A stretch of 64,000 nucleotides of DNA from Locusta migratoria (Eukaryota; Arthropoda; Insecta; Orthoptera; Acrididae). The position numbers were made by a program, and so were the translations under genes. Every line of letters starts with the position of its first letter. Positions within the stretch are counted from its first letter, which is position 1. The stretch covers positions 349,683,548 to 349,747,547 of the forward strand of contig CM048746.1 of NCBI GenBank assembly GCA_026315105.1. Reading direction: 5' to 3'. Below are positions 1 through 11,480 of this stretch, piece by piece. The notes under the pieces were generated by a model. It saw only the letters and a list, made by a program, of their open reading frames with translations. It was not told where the DNA came from and searched no databases.

Positions 1-231
1 TCTGGAACGAATCTGTAGTTCATAGTGAGTTCAAATCTGCTTCAGAAGTAATGCTGCTGCCATTTTGGATTACATTAGTAAGTACAATATTCTCACAGTG
101 ATAGTTGCTGGTAGAACTTCGGGGTTTTAAGGCCGTGGTCCATGAAACTTTTCAGTCAGCAATGACTTTTGTGTTCCTTCAGCCTAGTTTCTACACTTCT
201 TTTTGTGGTTCCAATATAAAGAAGTATAGCA

Positions 232-532
232 ACTAGGTTGAAGGAACACAAAAGTCTTTGCCGACTAGGAAAGACAGAAATAGGCTGTGGCAAAGCATGC
301 TCTTCCATTTGGAAGTCATATAGTGAAGTTTTCCGAAACATCAGTTGTATCTAGAATGACGAATTATTATCCACAACAATACAGGGAAGCTATTGAAATA
401 TATAAACATAAGGAAAATTTTAACAGGAAAGAAGAAGCTATGAAACTCAGCGACATATGGATAGTAGCCTTAAAAGATCAACAGGTTTTTATCTCTGACC
501 GATTGCAATCAATAGTGATGTTTTATCTCTGA
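232..532 (+). pseudogene. PLE GIY-YIG endonuclease C-terminal fragment
   Basis: The plus frame from 287 reads AKHALPFGSHIVKFSE, then an AIEIYKHKENFNRKEE segment and an IWIVALKD end, the usual tail of a PLE endonuclease. The upstream part (TRLKEHKS at about 232-255) lies in another frame, so there is at least one frameshift, and no reverse transcriptase is present. In intact elements this domain nicks target DNA for retrotransposition. This piece is a dead fragment. The matching minus-strand piece at 156-230 contains LYIGTTKRSVETRLKEHKS, which includes the second half of the GIY-YIG motif. Confidence 0.6.
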
Positions 533-651
533 GAAGGACTATCTCTGCTGATAACATGACAGCTTGGCCGTGCCCACTTTCCACAGAATATATGATGCTC
601 TCAGACACCCAACTCATCAGTCGGCAAGACTCAGCGGACGTAAGAAGACCT

Positions 652-683
652 CCGAAGATGTCCCGCGCAGCTCTGGATGAAAC
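652..683 (+). ncRNA. Hammerhead-like motif in PLE tail (degenerate)
   Basis: A CCGAAGA box is followed by a possible short stem (TCC with GGA) and then GAAAC at 679-683. It sits just inside the right inverted end of the PLE remnant, where hammerhead motifs occur in PLEs. Position 4 of the core is C instead of U and stem II is weak. It is called mainly by analogy with the stronger copies at 38.7, 45.9, 49.1, 49.4 and 53.0 kb. Confidence 0.35.
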
Positions 684-760
684 GTTAGGAAAAACTGTAA
701 AGTTTTATTGACCACGGCCTTATAACCCGGAAGTTCTATCAGCAACTATGACATCTGGTC

Positions 761-1937
761 GTGAAAGCCTTCATTGCATGATTCTCACAGTGACACACAA
801 AAACAGTGTTATGTCCTTAGAAGAAGTACAAAAAATAAAAAAAAGAAGTAGTTGCAATAATTTTGTCATTTGTGGAGATGAGTCTCATCGTTTTCTATTG
901 GGCTCAAAATGGTGAGTCAAATTTTCATCACCCCAGACAAGAATATTTCTGCTTAGTCTCCAAAAATTGCAGCAACTATATTATTTGGCCACAATAACCT
1001 GATGATACATAGGATGTCTGTTGGGAGCTATGTCACACTGGTGGGGATGGATACAGCACAGCCTTCCAGAGTATGTATGTATGTATTTATTAGATGGGAG
1101 AAACGAGATGCAACTTAGGGATGGAGTGGGGAGGTGGGTGAGTGGAGGAAAATCAAATAAAATAAATGCGCGTGCATTCCCCCCCCCCCCCCCCCCCTTT
1201 TTCTTTTCTTTTTTGCATTGTGTTGTTTGCTTGTAGTTCACATTTTGTATTTTGAAGTGAGTGAAGTCTCTATTCCATCACTGTATTCGAGTACAACTGA
1301 CAAAAGCAAAGTGAGAAGCATAATATGTTGTGGTGTGAGTAAAATAATAAACAATTTGCTGGAGTGCTGTGATGAAGCACAAAAACCAGCTGCAGTAACA
1401 ACATCCTACCACTCCAGTCAGTACGAAAGCTGCCACTGGCACCAACAAAAATTATATAACACCTTGAGAGGATTAGAATTTCACAGGTATCATCCAAGTG
1501 AATCATCTGGTATGATCAGGCGGTAGTGCTACCTTATTAAAAAAAAAAAAAAAATTGTTCAGTTCTATGGGTTCCATGTTCGTATCTGTACTGAACAAAA
1601 GAAATCTCTTGTTAAAATGTGGTGTTATTGTTCTCTGGCGAGTTTCATCTTACTTATTAGGTGTTCTATCATTGGTTCCTCCTAAAGAATGATAGTGGCA
1701 AATGGTGGCTTAAACTACGGTCTGTAAGGGAAGAGGTACACGAGTGGGCACATCATCTCTGGCGACTCTAAAAAAAACTCTCAGATGACACACTTACTAT
1801 ACCTACGGACCACAAGACTTCTCGTTCGGACATAGCTCAATGTGAATCTTCACTTACTGACACGTCCAAGAGTTACGACGAGTGTCAATAACATACATTG
1901 TGAAACTTTTTATGCAAAATATTTAAAATTTTAAATG
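761..1937. other. Intergenic/3' flank, no gene seen
   Basis: Only short, unconvincing frames occur here. A poly-C run lies near 1180-1197 and an A run near 1540-1554. Nothing else is recognised. Confidence 0.5.
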
Positions 1938-4712
1938 AGGCTATCAGTGCTATAGTGGCCCAACCCACGGCACACTGGTTTGTGGGACTGGCTACTGTAA
2001 GATATTGACGTTTTCAGAGTTGATGTGTAAGGTAGTGATTGCGGCGTATAGCAATGATTGTTGTATACATAGCATAGTATGGTGTCCGGTAATCGGCTAT
2101 ACGTAGAGTTAACCATAATAGCATTTTAGACCATTTTTTATGTGGGTTAGGCCACTATTGTTTCGGCGCACTTGGCTGTAATACACAAAACTTGTGGGAT
2201 AGGCCGTTATTGCTTTGCACACTTTATTCAAACACTGGTCAAGATACACATGAGGTATTAATATTCATCATCCGTATCATCATTTACAGGGATAGTGTCA
2301 CCACAAGGCTGTGCAGATGTCTTCAAGTTATGGTAATAACCATGGTACCCTGAGGGTACAACTTGAAGCAAGCTCATTAAATCGGTATTTTTCGACACGC
2401 TAATGGTGTGTCCACTGGGATAGAGCACGTCCAGAGTCTCAATTATTATCAACCCTCGTTTAGCAAAACTGACGTCGGCAAACAGGACATCTGGATCATT
2501 GGAGTACTTATAAAACATGATATGGCGACAGGATCCTTTATACTGAAGCTACTGAATATTGAACCATTGCACCCTCATATTTTGTGTCGACACTATATGG
2601 TTACGAATATTTCTCTCTAAATGTACTGTGGACTTGCAATCATTTCTTGTCATTGGTATAACGGTGAAGGGTTGTTGTTTTCATGCAGTGATAATGACAA
2701 TCATCCAGTTAGAGGGTGTGTATATGTTTGGGTGAAATTTCCTGTTTTTAGCGATGATACTGAAGTCCTGGTCACATGGTAGGTATGAGTGCCCACTCAT
2801 ACCTAGAAATTTATGGTGGATTACTTCTGGTGTGAAATCTTCATGCAGAGCCATGTATTGACACAGTAAGGCCATTTTTATATTCCGATTTTGCCTGCCA
2901 CATTGATCCAAGTACATAATCAGTCGCTATGTTTGGACATTATGTTTAATGTAATGCATGAGACACGATCCAATTTCTTGTGGTCCTTGGGATGCTTCGC
3001 CCTCACTCCATATATACATGGTAGCTTTTTTTGGTGCATACATAGGTGTATTCCAATGCAGTATGTCCGCGATTTCCATTTGTAGTAACAGATACCAGTC
3101 GTAAGTACCGGTGTCGGTAAAGTCTTCATCAAAACAAAGGCAATCAATGGTCGTATCATTGTTCTGATGCCTCCCTTCTGCTGCATCACGATTCATACCC
3201 GTCCGCGCGCTCTCGACCTTTTGTTGATGCAACTCTTTCACGTTCCCATTTACCCTTCTCTTCCGTGGTGTTGGCTGCAGCATGTTTGATGTTATAGAGG
3301 TCACATTTACGGCATGATTCATTTACAGATTAAATTTTGTATTAAATATCTGACCAAATAGGTAGTACGAGACCGGATCATCATGCTCGGATTTATATAA
3401 ATTGTATAACTTCCCCATACTCAGGTCTGGTGACAAATATTTCCAATCCACTGTTTCATTTATTCATGCATAATGGCTCTGATATGCAGGGAACCGTTTT
3501 ATGACGTTCTCTACTGCAACCGTCTTTGCTACTGAAGTTTTGTTTTTAACAGGGCATGCTCCTCGCTTGTCGATTGGTGGGGTCTGCTGCTGCACTTTCT
3601 ACGAAAGAACCCTTGTAATCCTACCGTCTGATATCTACAAAATGTTCTTAATGAACGTTTTACACACCTTCACGTCCACTCCCTCTTCATTAGGTAAATC
3701 GTATAGGCGTGTGGTACCTCGTCATGACTCTGTAGTACCAGAGGAATACATGCGTGCCATAGGGACTACCTTCACCATAGCAAAACTGTATGCCGACTGC
3801 AAGTCGAAACTACCTAATGCATAGAACGAGTCAAATATATGTTTCTGGTGTCCAGGTGAAAACTGTCGACCACATTCCTTCTTAAACGTGCATGCTCCGA
3901 GCACGAGACATTTCTTTGGCACTACATTTCCCTTCACGTTAATGTATTCTTCCCCTTCCGAATGTTCCGTGCCCAAAAGTGTGTATTCCGGACCAATTTC
4001 CTTCCTCATTGCGGTGCAATTATGGCACCAGTACTACGATCCCCCTCCGATACATTCATGGTAGACGAAGTGGCTGTGGTATCCTTCGATGTACTGGGTA
4101 GATTGGTCTCGGCTAACATGACACGTAACTCATCCGCTGTGCCAGTTGCACTTTGGATAATTGGCCAGGTGGACATTCTATGTGTGAGGCATCAGTAGTA
4201 GTGTCCGATCCAAACAGGCCTGAAATGGAAATGTTCCGTATCTGCACCGATGTCCATATTGAATCATATGAGTCCAATGAGGAAACATAACATCATCCTT
4301 ACCTCGCAGTGCAGCTTTGACGTCGTCACCAGGGCTACTGCACATGTCGTTTGGTGCTACACAAACTAATGACTGTTCAGCGATGTGTAGTTCACAATAC
4401 TGTGAGTGTACACTGCAGCTGCGTCCTCCTCCGGCCCTCACGTGCTGTATGATGTATGGTTTGCTGCCCCACCAGCCTACTCGCTATGGATACACGACGC
4501 AATTGTGGCCTATGTGGCATAGGCCACTATTGCACCCTGTATCGTATTGCACTGCATGGTGCATAAAAAACATCTGACACTGCCATATCATCCATGGTGT
4601 CCGAATACAAGTCTGGCAATTGGACGTAATGGTAGGGCATAAAGTTATGTTCTGTGTGAATATCTTATTTTTTCAAAAAATGTGGGTTAGGTCACTATTG
4701 TGCTGATAGCCT
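1938..4712 (-). mobile_element. DNA transposon with terminal inverted repeats, possibly Sola-like
   Basis: The left end (AGGCTATCAGTGCTATAGTG, 1938-1970) is the inverted match of the right end (4681-4712, finishing GCTGATAGCCT). A possible 4-bp target duplication AAAT lies at 1933-1936 and 4714-4717. The motif GTGGGTTAGGCCACTATTG recurs at about 2142 and, slightly changed, at 4682. The interior carries a broken minus-strand gene described separately. A 4-bp duplication would suit the Sola superfamily, but that assignment is tentative. Confidence 0.6.
2258..4440 (-). pseudogene. Decayed transposase-like gene of the 1.9-4.7 kb element
   Basis: Minus-strand pieces in changing frames follow one order. 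There is a Cys/His-containing N-terminal part (4009-3722), then a segment with PPIDKRGACP and FPAYQSHY near 3590-3460, then 3322-2927 (TMYIWSEGEASQGPQEIGSC), then 2917-2681 (MYLDQCGRQNRNIKMALL, then GHSYLPCDQDF), then 2518-2258, ending in an acidic tail and stop. This order matches a family of uncharacterised insect transposon proteins that usually read DSCGGQNRN at the second motif; here one G has become R. Several frameshifts and stops show that it is dead. The family is recognised by pattern; its formal name is not certain. Confidence 0.5.
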
Positions 4713-4728
4713 GAAATTATATACCTAT

Positions 4729-5017
4729 TTAACACATTGACTGCCATGTGGCCAGCGGCGGCCACAGCAATGTCTTACGCCCTATATCATGTGGCTGGCG
4801 GCGGACACAAGCCCCATTCTGTTCAGTGTGGTATAGCATTGGTTTGCATGTTTCTAATACAAACACAGATATGTGAAACACACACTGTGGCTCAACTTGG
4901 CCTTAAGACAATCTTGGAATGATGTGTGTATCAATTTAGCCCTGGTCGCCATGCCTGGCTTGGCCCAGTGTGGAAGTGAAACATCCATCACTTAGCGTGC
5001 GACAGCCAACGCGTTAA
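4729..5017. mobile_element. TTAA-flanked MITE (piggyBac-like)
   Basis: Left end TTAACACATTGACTGCCATG and right end (reverse complement) TTAACGCGTTGGCTGTCGC are imperfect inverted repeats starting at TTAA, the target site of piggyBac-type elements. No coding capacity is seen. An alternative right boundary is the TTAA at 6063-6066, giving a longer element. Confidence 0.5.
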
Positions 5018-5639
5018 TTACATTCTTATTTAATACTATTTTTGCATAATTTAATATCTTATTTTAAAGGTTGCACATCCTTTGTAGCAACCAATGTCTT
5101 TGTTAATGTGTGCAAGAAAGTTGTAGCTTGTGTTACGCACACCATGCTTCGACCTAGTTGTGTTGAAATACCGAACACTGACAATATGCAAACACTGAGT
5201 GTGCAAGCACTGTGAAGGAGGCAGGTTTATCCTTCCCTCCCTTTTACAGGCTGTAGTTCTCCTTTGATTACACTTGTGGCTGAGTAGTAATGATCAATTT
5301 CCTTTTAACAGCAAAATAATTAAAACTAATCAGTTCTTTGTCATTTTTGGCGAGAGTATCAATGTTTCAACATATTTAATTTTACCCTATTTGAATTATT
5401 TTGAGACTTCATACTGCATTTTTTACTGGTGTCCTCATATGGTAAAATGAAACATGTCTTATGTTTGGAAGTGCAATAGTTCATACAAATAAAAAAAAAA
5501 AACAAGCAATTCAAAACATGTTAAGTACTGGTACTTTGAAGTATTGAGTAAGTGTTCAGAATTTCCAATGACTCAATGGGCCATATGAATAATGAATAAG
5601 AACTATAATATGCTTCAGAGAAGATTGTCAGAGAAAAAG

Positions 5640-6066
5640 AACGTTCTGAGTAGGTTCTCAATTTTGTATGAACAAAAACCCATTTCTTTTTCTCCGTTTG
5701 GTAAACCTTTTGCTGTTTCCAGACTAATTCTTTCTCAATGAAGTGGATTTATCGCTGCTTGAATTTCATTTTCTTTCCAGTTTGCAATATAATCAATAAA
5801 TCAGAGGTGGTGTTAGAAATGTTTGCAATAAATGCATATGACGCTTACAAGTGTCAGACAGCTTGCAGCATTTATCACATTATTGGCATGCAGCTAAAGT
5901 GTACTTGTATTTCTATATCTAGCATCACCTCTTGTGCAGACGTTATATTTGCTTTCAATATTACAAGTTTTGCAGGGGTATGATTTCAGTTCTCGGCGCA
6001 CGTGCGCTTACAGACGTTCGCCTAGAGCGTTAGCGACCCGCACTTGTGCCGCAACGAACGTGTTAA
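5640..6066. repeat. Dispersed repeat ending in TTAA, related to the 9.4-9.75 kb copy
   Basis: Closely similar in the same direction to about 9380-9751. Shared landmarks are ATTTCTATATCTAGCA, CCTCTTGTGCAGACGTTATA and GGTATGATTTCAG. Both copies end near AACGTGTTAA. It looks like the right part of a TTAA-target DNA transposon family. The stretch 5018-5640 before it holds nothing recognisable. Confidence 0.5.
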
Positions 6067-7159
6067 ATAAGCCAACTGATTTGGGTAGAATGAACAAGAG
6101 CAGTACAAAAATACTTCAGTATCTTTTATTGCAGGAATATTTATTGTGAGATACAGCTTGAAGTCCTGGTATGCCCTTTATTTGGAATTAACTTTGTGTT
6201 ATTACAAGATGATATGGGTGTAAAGAGCCCTAATAGTATCTGCAACTTCACCTCATTTACCTTGGCTACCAAGTTATTTAGTATTTACTGGGGGGGGGGG
6301 GGGGGGGGGGAACCACTTACAGCCTGTGCGTTCAGCTAGTAAAATTTTGTTGTAAATGCTCAATGTCTTGATTAACAAATTATTAGTGAATCAAAGTCCA
6401 ACTACGCTGTGCCTCCACACTTCAAATTCTTTTGCCACTAAGGCTAACAGACTTCGTTTCCTTTTTTTATTTTTATTTTTTTTATTTTTTAGATTCCAAT
6501 GTAAGTGAAAGTCATGTTAAAATAACTCTTCACACAAACATTTTTGTTAATTTTCAGTTGTCTTATTGCATGTGATTCTACAGAACTTCCAAGTGAATCA
6601 ATCTCATTAACAACAATCTTAATCTTTTGTTAAAATTATTATGTACACAGAGTTTATACACAAAAACAGATTACATATTTGTTTGTGTGGATTTTCTCTC
6701 CCTTCTCCTAGCATCCACTGTGCAGCGACCAACTGCTCCTCATATCTGCAACAAAGATATTCTCGCAGTAGCTACTTCAATGTTAGGCCACTCATATGCA
6801 AATTAAAGCCTTGATAAACTCAGGTCGATCATGAAGGAGAATGTAGTTATTTTGTAACGCTACAACTTTAGGCCTTATTAATAGACCCTGTTTATAAAAC
6901 AGTATTTTGCTAAGTAGCTGTTTCGAACTGTAAATATGCACTCCAAACAAACGGGTGAAACACACAGTTGAATCCACTTTTGTTTCATTTCTACGTCAGT
7001 AATGAAAAAAAAAACTGACATCACTTTTGTCATTGTATAAAATGCTCTGTACATCACATTTATGATTGTGAAGGAAGCGACTAGTCAGCAAAATGTTTTT
7101 ATTTGCATTCCTCTTATTTCTTCACACCACTACCCTACATATAAAGGAACTTTTTTTTC
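6067..7159. other. Unassigned AT-rich stretch with poly-G run
   Basis: A poly-G tract lies at about 6291-6310 and T/A-rich low-complexity sequence at 6460-6495. No gene or element boundary is recognised. Confidence 0.5.
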
Positions 7160-7162
7160 TAA

Positions 7163-8377
7163 GGCCGGTATTACACTATCAAATTATTTGTCAAAGAATT
7201 GGACAAAGAAAAATTGGACGTAGTGTAATGGGAACATCGTCCAATATTTCATCCAATCTCGGCCTCGGCCTAGATTTGATCAAAGAAATCGCCCGTCTTC
7301 TGTTTCCTGCAGTGAGAAATGTGACCGCTTGGAGCGCTAGTAGTATACAGCTTCCTTGCCACTACAGCTGTTTTATTTGGAGGTTAAATATCTGTCATTA
7401 CTTGGACATAACGTTCGTATTCGTAAACATGGCTAGTAGTGGAATGTTTGTGTAGTGTTTTCTAGCAACAACAAAATTTTAAAAAATCAGATAGGGTGTT
7501 GTATAACAGGTGACAAGGCCAATTCAAACTGTCCGTCACGTCAATTCGCGTAGCCCAATACCCAGCGGCAAAAGTGAGGTTGAGTTACAATCCGCGATGT
7601 AAAAAAGTCGTCATATACTATCGGAATTGAAGAAGTAATACCCCTAAATCTTAATACGGCCGAAGCAGATTTTAGAATGTATGAATTTGGTAACGTGGTG
7701 TGCTAAGTTCTGGAAAATGAAACAACTTTCAAAACATCGACATCTGTTTGCAAGCGAATCTATGTACATATAAATATGTCAGCCAATTTTTGTAAGGAAA
7801 TAAATAGAGCCTATTTACTTTATCAGCGATGTTTCCCCCCTTACATTGTTAATAACGTCATAAACCATTTAGATTATCCTCTTTGTCAGTGCTCACATTT
7901 TCCATTTAAAACGTTATTTAATGAAACTTGCTTTATCAACTTAACAATCTTATTCGTATACACTGTTTGAGTCAGTCTTTTTGTTACTCTATTGCAAACT
8001 GTGAAGGATGAAGAGCGACAAAATAATTGGCAGTGAACGGCCTGGCTGTTCTGCCGACGGCATAAAAAAGGAAAAATCCTCCTGGTACCGTAACAAATTT
8101 TATTTATATCGCTCTGACACCCATGGTTTCATCCAAGTGCGTTTCCTTTTCTTTTTTCCCTCTTTCTCGTCTAAATGCAGACACAACGCAACTGTAGTAT
8201 AAGCAATAGCTGAGCATTACACCGCCATTTTGAAGCAAATTTGACAAAATATTGGATGACAGTGTAATACCCCCTTTTGCGTTTCACACAATTTCTTTGT
8301 CATAAAATATGACCAATATTTCATCCAATTTTTTCATCCAATTCTTTGTCCAATAATTTGATAGTGTAATACCGGCC
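7163..8377. mobile_element. PIF/Harbinger-like non-autonomous element
   Basis: Terminal inverted repeats begin GGCCGGTATTACACTATCAA at 7163 and end with the complement (ATAGTGTAATACCGGCC) at 8377. They are flanked by the 3-bp duplication TAA at 7160-7162 and 8378-8380. The TIR sequence and TWA-type duplication are typical of Harbinger elements. The interior has no transposase, and subterminal motifs such as ATCCAAT(T) recur near both ends. Confidence 0.75.
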
Positions 8378-8860
8378 TAAGCAACACAAAGTTTGCCATT
8401 TTTTATAATAAACTACAGCAAATCTTAACTTTAATAGAAGTTACTCGGCACGAAGGATGCTAGAGAGCTCACTTCACAAAACGATGTTCTCTTCTCATAA
8501 GAAACTTCTCACCCTTAAACATAAGAAATCTGAAAGTTTTCTGTTGTGAGCAACTCCACCCTTTTATTCACACTGAGAACATACTTTAAGTATATTCTCT
8601 AACTATTCATGGAAACCAAAGTATGTACTCTGGAATTCAGTGTATAGATTCTCCATTTTATTCACGTGGCCCAATATGTTATTGAACAGTTTAATCAGAG
8701 TTAGTCTTTTATATTTCTATTGCATCATTATTAGGTTATCTATTGTGTAAATCAGTCTCTAGGACCACCTAAAGACAACACACAGATGTTGCAGAAGGGG
8801 AGACGGGGGGGGGGGGGGGTTGACAATTGTTGATGCTGAAATTTCACTATTTTGAACAGG

Positions 8861-9751
8861 TTAACATGTTCGCTGTGACTGACTCTCATAAACATTTCCA
8901 TGATCAACACGCCAGAGCTGCTGACACTTAAGCGGCATGTCCGCCAGCAGAGTTTCAGTTTAGTTTGTTCGACTATGCACTCTTGTTAGTACAAGCCACC
9001 TAAAAAATCACGTAATGTTTTCCTGTCTGCAGTTGTGTGTTTTCGTCTTAGTGGTTTGCTATAAAAATATTGCCTATATACCTTGCAAACTTATTTGTTA
9101 TATGGACCGTGTTATGCATCACAAGACCAAGCACCGTTACTTTATATTTCTGATGCGAGTGCAATTATTGCTATTTAGTAGTTATGTACAGTGAGATTTC
9201 ACTGCTAAGTGAAAGTACACTAACTCCTTTTGTACAAAAAGTCGAGAAACGTTCATAAATAAATGTATTTTAAGAACATGTAGAATTTAGGTTCCATTAT
9301 GTCAGTTATGACATACGACACTGATGCATAACATCGTCCTTATGGGATTGGGTTTCCATAGCACCACATTATAGACTAGCCTGTATCCTTTTTCTCTGTT
9401 TGATAAACATTTTGGTGTGTTTCAGGCTAACTTTTTTTCTCAATGAAACAGGTTAATCGCATCATTTGCAATAAAATCAGTAAATCAGAGGCGTTTTTAG
9501 AATTGTTAGTGATTAATGCATATGGCGCTTATAAGCGTCAGACGGCTTGCAGCATTTATCACATAATCAGCATTGCAGCTAAAGTGTACTTTTATTTCTA
9601 TATCTAGCACCACCTCTTGTGCAGACGTTATATTTGCTTTCTATGTTACAGATTTTGTAGGGTATGATTTCAGCTCTCAGTGCACGTGCACTTTCCAGCG
9701 TCCACCTAGAGTGTTAGCAGACCACACAGGTGGCCGCAGCAAACGTGTTAA
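8861..9751. mobile_element. TTAA-flanked non-autonomous DNA transposon
   Basis: Ends are TTAACATGTTCGCTGTG at 8861 and, reverse-complemented, TTAACACGTTTGCTGCG at 9751. These are imperfect inverted repeats at TTAA, as in piggyBac-type elements. The right third (9380-9751) matches 5640-6066. A poly-G run lies just before it at about 8804-8819. No coding sequence is seen. Confidence 0.55.
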
Positions 9752-10168
9752 AAGAGAAAACAACCTGTAGTGGACTTGTGATTAATGATAACATTTTATG
9801 TTAAGAGGAACACAAAATCAAGTGATGAAAAGCTGTCAAATGTTGATTGCAACTATCAAATTAACTGGAGTGTTAATCCTGTGGTGGAACCTACCACGAT
9901 TTCTAATAAAAATTAACCAATGTCACAAGCTGCAGCTTGCAAAGCTAATATGGTTTTGTAATGCCTATAATTCTGTGATATTGCCTGCACTTTCCAATCA
10001 CTGAAAAATTCAGGTTGATGGACACTGCACTTTATTTCTGGTACCCATTTCTAGAGAAACTCCTAGGATACTTTTGGAGACCGAAAGCCTGGAGATTTTT
10101 TCAGTTGCAATTGCTTTTTCCCAGTTGAAAATATTCTTTCCCCTGGATGAGAAATAGTGCTTGGAACC

Positions 10169-10445
10169 AATTTTCACTATAAAATACCTGCACTTGGTTT
10201 GAAAAAGTGTTCTGTTACAATGAAGCTCTTGAAATCTAAAAATTTGTCGTCTCTAACAAAATCAGAGCCTACAAATGTTAATCAACATATGATAAAAATT
10301 ATCAGGCACAATTTAAAATTTGTATGATATCTGTAAATGACAACCAATGAAACCAAAAAGTTGTCCCCCATGTGTTTATAATTTTTATGGACATGGTTGA
10401 TGGCTGTCTATAAAAATCTTTTTCCTGCTAATTGGTTGACACCGC
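10169..10445 (+). repeat. 275-bp mobile unit, copy 1
   Basis: It starts AATTTTCACTATAAAATA and ends near GCTAATTGGTTGA. Comparison with the empty arrangement at 12507/12508 shows that it is an insertion. Copy 2 lies inverted at 12783-13057. No internal inverted ends are seen, so its mode of movement is unclear. Confidence 0.6.
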
Positions 10446-10679
10446 AACATTTAATCTCCCACATACATCAAACCAATACATCAAAGTTTGAAGTGTTATG
10501 TTTTGAAAGAGTACAACAGTCTACAACTTAAGAAATCCCATCACTTTTTCACTCTTAACAATATAATTTGAAAAGAAAAAGTCAAAATTACAAAATGTAT
10601 CAAAACAATGAAAAAATCCCCAGAATCCTTAAATTTGTAATTTCCAGATGAAAGACTTCATGTTTTCACTCTATGAATT

Positions 10680-11480
10680 ATGACCAAGAACATGATACTG
10701 GTTTTGTTAACTTTGTACAAAAAGAAATTACAAAGTGGCTGTCATTACACCATAATGACTGACTCAGTTCACTACTTTACAGATGGTTGTGCTGGGCAGT
10801 ACAAAAATAGAAACAGTTTAAAAAATTTGACTGAACACTTTAATTTGAGGGGACAACACTTTTTTTGCAACAAGTCATGGGAAGTCAATTTGTGATGGAC
10901 TAGGAGGAATATTAAATGAATTTAAAGAAAAGCCAGTCTACAGATTTCAGACGAAGAACAAATAATGACAGCAATATATAAGTGTACAAGTTTTGTGAAA
11001 AAAAATATTGAAAACATTTTCACTTTATTGACAAAAAAGAAGCTGATTTGCTATGGTTAAAACTACAAAAAAGTTTTTCAGCGACCCAAACCATTCCTGG
11101 AACAAGAAGTTTTAATAACTTCAAACCACTTCCAACAATCTATTTTGAAATTAGGACTACAGATAGTGTAAAACCCTCCTTAAGTCTTTTCTTTCCATTC
11201 TTATTCTGATTGGGTTAGTGTTGAACCATCCATAAATAGCTATGTGGCTGCAAATTACGATGGTAACTGGTACTTTGGACTAATAAAAATATTCAATGAT
11301 GATGATGCAGAAATTCAATTTTTACATCCTTCAGAACCAGCTGCATCATTTTATCGGCCTGAAAGAAGATTCTTGCATAGTGCCTTTGGAGCACACACTG
11401 TAGTAGATGCACCTCAAGTGGCACTGGAAGAATGTATTACTACAAGAAAGACTATCAAAAGAACTGAAAGCTCTTGAAGT
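10680..11480 (+). pseudogene. Decayed transposon protein with TDGCAGQYKN motif
   Basis: The frame from 10680 holds VHYFTDGCAGQYKNRNSLKN at about 10767-10826 and then HFFCNKSWEVN. After a stretch with stops, a second frame (11244-11477) reads ANYDGNWYFGLIKIF, then FLHPSEPAASFY and a Pro-Glu segment. The two blocks recur in this order in uncharacterised repeat-encoded proteins of arthropods and cnidarians (D-G-x-A-G-Q-Y-K-N, then Y-D-G-x-W). Frames change at least twice and the middle carries stops. No specific enzymatic role can be assigned from sequence alone; transposase is the likely origin. Confidence 0.4.

Larger units (their letters stand above)
88..760. mobile_element. Penelope-like element remnant with inverted ends
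   Basis: Positions 101-155 and 695-749 are inverted copies of one sequence (left begins ATAGTTGCTGGTAGAACTTC; right ends CTATCAGCAACTAT). Inside, the GIY-YIG endonuclease end of a PLE appears twice in opposite directions: plus from about 232 and minus from about 188, sharing an inverted stretch (166-188 against 232-254). This is a head-to-head junction with most of the minus copy missing. Inverted partial copies are known for Penelope elements. The coding pieces resemble the Neptune-type PLE C-terminus, a judgement from memory. Confidence 0.6.

Noticed and set aside
9573..10004. Small plus-strand frames near 9.6-10.0 kb
   Set aside because: First lies in the TTAA repeat shared with 5.9 kb; second has no motif.
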